From the NCBI RefSeq assembly GCF_037120705.1, contig NZ_JAWLJU010000002.1:310001-374000 (forward strand): a DNA stretch of 64,000 nucleotides, written 5' to 3'. Position 1 is the first letter of the stretch; each line of letters starts with the position of its first letter. Of this stretch, positions 60,606-64,000 are shown one piece after another. This stretch comes from Pseudoalteromonas sp. UG3-2 (GTDB taxonomy: Bacteria; Pseudomonadota; Gammaproteobacteria; Enterobacterales; Alteromonadaceae). The notes below the pieces were generated by a model. The model saw only the letters and a list, made by a program, of their open reading frames with translations, was not told the origin of the DNA and ran no database searches. Made by a program: the position numbers and the translations under genes.

Positions 60606-62504
60606 ATGACTGCATTGCCAATCATTGTCGGAATGGGGGGAATTAACGCCGCGGGGCGCACTTCATTTCATCAAGGTTTTAAACGCATTGTACTTGATAA
60701 ACTAGACCAAAAATCACGCCAAGAAACCTTTGTTGGCTTAGCCACCTTGATGAACTTAGTTACCTATCAAGAGGGCAAACTTGTAGACGCGCAAGGTGAC
60801 GAAGTCGCAAAGAGTGACATTGAAGCGCGGTTTGGCGACGCTATCTTAGCAGGCACCTTGATCCGCAAGATTGAAAAAAACCACTTTGATGTCGATGCCA
60901 CGCCTTGGCAGCAAAAACTTACTATGAACAGCAACGACGGCAAAGAAATTGTCTTTAGTTGTCGTAAGCGTGACTTACCTGAGCCGTTACCAGCGTGTTG
61001 GCAGGTCACTGAACTAGATAACAAAACCGTTGAAGTAGTTATCCGTGAGCAGCTAGAAGTTAAGCACCTCAGTCACCGCGACAATCCTATTAAAGCCGCC
61101 GGACAGTTACCCAGTGGCTTTGAGCCGGCAACTATGTACAACAGCCGCTACCAGCCCAGAGGCTTGCAGGCGACGATTTTTGCAGCCACCGATGCCATTC
61201 GCTCTACGGGCTTGCCTTGGGATCAGGTCATGAACAGTGTCCGCCCGGATCAAATTGGCACTTACTCGGCCTCGGTCGCAGGGCAAATGAACGAAGAAGG
61301 CTTAGGGGGGCTGGTTCGCAGTCGCTTGCGTGGCGATAGAGTCAGTACCAAGCAATTGGCGTTGGGCCTGAATACTATGTCCACTGACTTTATCAATGCC
61401 TACGTTACTGGCAGCGTGGGTACTGCCTTCTCCACCTCAGGCGCTTGCGCCACGTTCTTGTATAACTTGCGCGCCGCCGTCAACGACATTCAAGCGGGTC
61501 GTACACGGGTTGCCATTGTTGCCAGTAGTGAATGCGCTATTACCCCTGAGATCATCGAGGGTTTCGGCAATATGGGGGCATTGGCGAATGAGGAAGGCTT
61601 ACGTAAGCTGGATAACACCGACACGGTAGATTATCGCAAAACCAGCCGACCATTTGGAGAAAACTGTGGCTTTACCATTGGTGAAGGCGCACAAGTGGCT
61701 ATTCTCATGGATGATGCCTTAGCGCTTGAGCTCGGGGCGCAAATCATGGGATCAGTGGCGGATGTTTACGTTAATGCTGACGGCGTGAAAAAGTCCATTA
61801 CGGCACCGGGGCCTGGTAACTACATCACCATGGCAAAATCTGTGGCGTTGGCACAAGAGATAGCAGGAAAAGAAGCACTGGCAAAACGCAGCTTTATTTT
61901 GGCCCATGGCTCCAGTACTCCGCAAAACCGCGTGACTGAGTCATTAATTTACCACAAGCTAGCGGAAACCTTCAGCATTAACGGCTGGAAAGTGGCGGCA
62001 CCGAAAGCCTATGTGGGTCATACCATTGCACCGGCTTCTGGCGATCAATTGGCGATGGCGTTGGGGGTATTTGAATACAATATTATGCCAGGGATCACCA
62101 CCATTGATGAAGTAGCGGAGGATGTTCACAGCGAGCATCTTGATATTCGTACCGAGCACTATGAGTGTGACGCTATGGACATCGCGTTCATTAACTCAAA
62201 AGGCTTTGGTGGCAACAATGCCACGGCCACGGTGTTTTCTCCAAAGTTGACAAAACAGCTGCTAAGCAAACGCTATAGTGCCCAGCAGTTTGCCGACTAC
62301 CAACACAAGCTTGGTGAAACTCAGGCACGTCAAAACAGCTACCAACAAGCCGCTGATTTAGGTCAATACCAGCTTATTTATCGTTTTGGTGAAGGCATGG
62401 TGGATGAGTCTGCACTAACCTTAAACGAGCAAGAGCTCACTATTCCAGGGTTTGAGCAAGCCATTAAACTGTGTGAGCATAATCCTTATAGCGATTTACT
62501 GTAA
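60606..62504 (+). CDS. fabY: Beta-ketoacyl-ACP synthase, FabY-type
   Basis: 632 residues, equal within a few residues to FabY of Pseudomonas aeruginosa. The C-terminal 430 residues form a ketosynthase with catalytic C281 (TSGACATFLYNL), H434 (LAHGSSTPQN) and H472 (YVGHTIAPASG). FabY condenses acetyl-CoA with malonyl-ACP and thus starts fatty acid synthesis in organisms where FabH is absent or secondary. The first 150 residues are an N-terminal extension typical of this type. Its length and N-terminus argue against a polyketide synthase module or FabB/FabF. It is a single gene with a strong terminator. Confidence 0.92.
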   Translation: MTALPIIVGMGGINAAGRTSFHQGFKRIVLDKLDQKSRQETFVGLATLMNLVTYQEGKLVDAQGDEVAKSDIEARFGDAILAGTLIRKIEKNHFDVDATPWQQKLTMNSNDGKEIVFSCRKRDLPEPLPACWQVTELDNKTVEVVIREQLEVKHLSHRDNPIKAAGQLPSGFEPATMYNSRYQPRGLQATIFAATDAIRSTGLPWDQVMNSVRPDQIGTYSASVAGQMNEEGLGGLVRSRLRGDRVSTKQLALGLNTMSTDFINAYVTGSVGTAFSTSGACATFLYNLRAAVNDIQAGRTRVAIVASSECAITPEIIEGFGNMGALANEEGLRKLDNTDTVDYRKTSRPFGENCGFTIGEGAQVAILMDDALALELGAQIMGSVADVYVNADGVKKSITAPGPGNYITMAKSVALAQEIAGKEALAKRSFILAHGSSTPQNRVTESLIYHKLAETFSINGWKVAAPKAYVGHTIAPASGDQLAMALGVFEYNIMPGITTIDEVAEDVHSEHLDIRTEHYECDAMDIAFINSKGFGGNNATATVFSPKLTKQLLSKRYSAQQFADYQHKLGETQARQNSYQQAADLGQYQLIYRFGEGMVDESALTLNEQELTIPGFEQAIKLCEHNPYSDLL

Positions 62505-62523
62505 TACATAATGTTAAGCAAGC

Positions 62524-62550
62524 AAGGCGCACAGGGAGTGCGCCTTTTTT
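62524..62550 (+). terminator. Intrinsic terminator after fabY
   Basis: AAGGCGCAC (62524-62532) pairs with GTGCGCCTT (62538-62546), followed by T residues. Confidence 0.92.
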
Positions 62551-62558
62551 ATGCCTAA

Positions 62559-62732
62559 TTGCAAAATAGGCTAGGCGACAAGGCGCTGTCGTGGCTATTA
62601 TGGCTAGGTGTGATGAGCTGGTGTTTATCTCGTATCAAGCGCTATTTTGCTGCAAGCGCACATGACTTTATGAGCAGCAAAGCGACTGAAAGCCATGGGA
62701 TTGATAACGCCAACTTTGCCTTGTTAGCGTAA
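62559..62732 (+). CDS. Possible small membrane protein
   Basis: An open frame of 57 codons from a TTG at 62559 (or GTG 62608-62610) to TAA 62730-62732, 17 bp before the serine hydrolase gene. The residues ALSWLLWLGVMSWCLSRIKRYF form one likely TM helix with a positive end. No ribosome site is evident for the TTG. It may be chance coding in leader DNA. Confidence 0.25.
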   Translation: MQNRLGDKALSWLLWLGVMSWCLSRIKRYFAASAHDFMSSKATESHGIDNANFALLA

Positions 62733-62749
62733 CCATAAGGAAAGACCAA

Positions 62750-64000
62750 ATGCCTATTTTAACGATAATACGCTTTGTTGCCTTTGTACTGTGTGGCGTG
62801 GCAGCCCTAAGCAGTCAAGCGCAAGAGGCGTTGGCCACAAGGTTATCAGCGCAAGCTTCCGATCCCAATGAACTTGGCTGGATGGTTGGCTTCCCGCCGC
62901 CGAAAAGTAAGCGCATCACTCAGCCGGATAGCAATTTTTTTAGCTTTCCGAAATTGCGCTGGTCGGTTTGTCATATGCGTGAACTTCTGCCCACTGCCGC
63001 AATTAAGCGCAATGTCTCAAGCTATGAACCTTTGCAATTTCAGCCCATTGCTGGAATAGATGAGGTGGTGTTTACGCCGCTGCACAGTGACAAAACCATG
63101 ACTTGGTCGCAGAGCTTAGCGGCGAACTACACCGACGGCATAGTGATTATGCACCGTGGCAAAGTAGTGTATGAGCGGTATTTTGGCTGTCTGGATAAGT
63201 ACAGCAACCACGCTGCTATGTCTATGACTAAATCAGTGACGGGGCTGATTGCAGAGATGCTGATCGCTAAGGGGCAGTTAGACCCTGCTGCAAAAGTGGC
63301 GACATTGATCCCTGAACTAAAAAACTCGGCGTTTGCAGCGGCCTCTGTGCGCCAAGTGATGGATATGACCACAGCACTTGATTACAGTGAAAAGTATGGC
63401 GATCCCAAAGCCGATATTTGGCGCTACGCCTACGCGGCAAACCCACTACCAAAACCTGCGGATTATCAAGGGCCGGTTGGCTATTTTGAATACCTGCAAA
63501 CCATTCAAGGCAATGGCGAACACGGTAAAGCCTTTGGCTATAAAACCGTTAATACCGATGTATTAGGGTGGATAGTCTCTGTGGTTAGCAACACCAAGTT
63601 TGATCAGCTAGTGTCTGAGTTGTTATGGCAACCTCTTGGCATGCAGCAAGATGCCGATATTACCGTGGATGGTATTGGTACTCCTTTTGCTGGTGGAGGC
63701 CTCAGTGCTAGCCTGCGTGATCTGGCGCGTTTAGGTCAGGCGGTATTGGATAATGGCCGTATCAACGGTAAGCAGGTGATACCACAGGCTGCCATTGAGA
63801 GTATTCGCTTAGGTGGCAATAAACAGGCATTTGCTAAAGCGGGTTTTAAAACCATGGCAAATGGCAGTTACCGCAGTATGTGGTGGCATTTTCACAACCA
63901 AAATCAGGCCTTCGCAGCTCGTGGAGTACATGGTCAGACTATCTACATTGACCCCGCAGCAGAGATGGTGATAGTGCGATTAGCGTCGCATCCAAGCGCC
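62750..64000 (+). CDS. Serine hydrolase, class C beta-lactamase fold (3' end outside window)
   Basis: 417 codons visible with no stop before the window end. AAGGAAAG precedes ATG 62750. A signal peptide is likely (MPILTIIRFVAFVLCGVAALSSQAQ). The nucleophile motif is SMTKS (SxxK, about residue 164), and the Tyr-x-Asn-like GYKTVNTDVLGW follows about 105 residues later, the arrangement of the AmpC/esterase EstB (beta-lactamase family) proteins. The HGQTIYIDP near the visible end fits the KTG-equivalent region. Family members include 6-aminohexanoate-dimer hydrolases and esterases; antibiotic hydrolysis should not be assumed. Confidence 0.85.
   Translation, partial: MPILTIIRFVAFVLCGVAALSSQAQEALATRLSAQASDPNELGWMVGFPPPKSKRITQPDSNFFSFPKLRWSVCHMRELLPTAAIKRNVSSYEPLQFQPIAGIDEVVFTPLHSDKTMTWSQSLAANYTDGIVIMHRGKVVYERYFGCLDKYSNHAAMSMTKSVTGLIAEMLIAKGQLDPAAKVATLIPELKNSAFAAASVRQVMDMTTALDYSEKYGDPKADIWRYAYAANPLPKPADYQGPVGYFEYLQTIQGNGEHGKAFGYKTVNTDVLGWIVSVVSNTKFDQLVSELLWQPLGMQQDADITVDGIGTPFAGGGLSASLRDLARLGQAVLDNGRINGKQVIPQAAIESIRLGGNKQAFAKAGFKTMANGSYRSMWWHFHNQNQAFAARGVHGQTIYIDPAAEMVIVRLASHPSA

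Noticed and set aside
1..64000. tRNA, rRNA, CRISPR array, insertion sequence or prophage
   Set aside because: No cloverleaf-like gaps, no regular direct repeats with unique spacers, no transposase or integrase frames; intergenic spaces are short and explained by promoters and terminators.

Overview
The window reads as a typical chromosomal segment of a marine gammaproteobacterium, most probably order Alteromonadales and close to Pseudoalteromonas. The reasons are the family mix (FabY-type ketoacyl synthase, DUF3108 behind purMN, DUF2987, an EtrA/FNR-uspE-cbb3 block, YfbV next to ackA-pta, large TonB-dependent receptors), moderate GC, and dense divergent/convergent packing with short intergenic gaps. 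This is inference from gene content; no rRNA or tRNA gene is present to settle it. I see no insertion sequence, prophage, integrase, attachment site or CRISPR array.
Layout. 1-2.6 kb: tail of a YafJ-type amidotransferase and the purM-purN-DUF3108 operon. 2.9-10.4 kb: ydcH-like gene, membrane GGDEF-EAL protein, a LysR/oxidoreductase divergent pair with repeated CTAAAC dyads, an orphan MlaC, D-lactate-dehydrogenase-like and glutathione peroxidase genes, and a 3-hydroxyisobutyrate-dehydrogenase-like enzyme. 10.5-13.5 kb: a five-gene overlapping chain (ACT_7 protein, EIIA-Glc-like protein lacking both active-site histidines, YffB, DapE, M15 peptidase). 13.7-17.6 kb: ackA-pta and yfbV. 17.7-25.2 kb: rlmA plus a CbiM-like membrane protein, xthA, DUF3718-like secreted protein, RhlE-type helicase, dGTPase-like protein, Bax-like hydrolase and DUF2987 protein. 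25.4-36.5 kb: TonB receptor, an XPF/ERCC4-type nuclease, a dicarboxylate/amino-acid symporter, a 971-residue Ig-like lipoprotein, topA. 36.7-43.2 kb: UPF0114 protein, then a YtrA-type repressor controlling two divergent operons (ABC ATPase/permease one way; secreted S33 hydrolase plus NatAB-type exporter the other). 43.3-49.2 kb: ttcA, a Fur-box-controlled siderophore receptor with a PepSY reductase-like protein, and a kelch protein. 49.2-58.3 kb: the low-oxygen respiration block (uspE, fnr, SafE-like protein, ccoS, ccoI, ccoH, ccoPQON). 58.5-64 kb: Met-rich lipoprotein and Gre-like protein, GlxA-type regulator divergent from fabY, and a truncated class-C-like serine hydrolase.
How the genes work together. 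The clearest functional units are the FNR/cbb3 module, where the oxygen sensor sits next to the oxidase, its copper loading proteins and a FNR-type site upstream of both ccoN and uspE; and the YtrA module, where a 32-bp array of four 8-mers lies exactly between two divergent transporter operons and suggests a cell-envelope stress or peptide-antibiotic response. No obviously unprecedented multi-gene defence system is visible. The most unusual items are the histidine-less EIIA homologue, the bacterial XPF-like nuclease, the 17-bp palindrome set inside the ccoHIS promoter, and the Met-rich lipoprotein/Gre-like pair beside cbb3.
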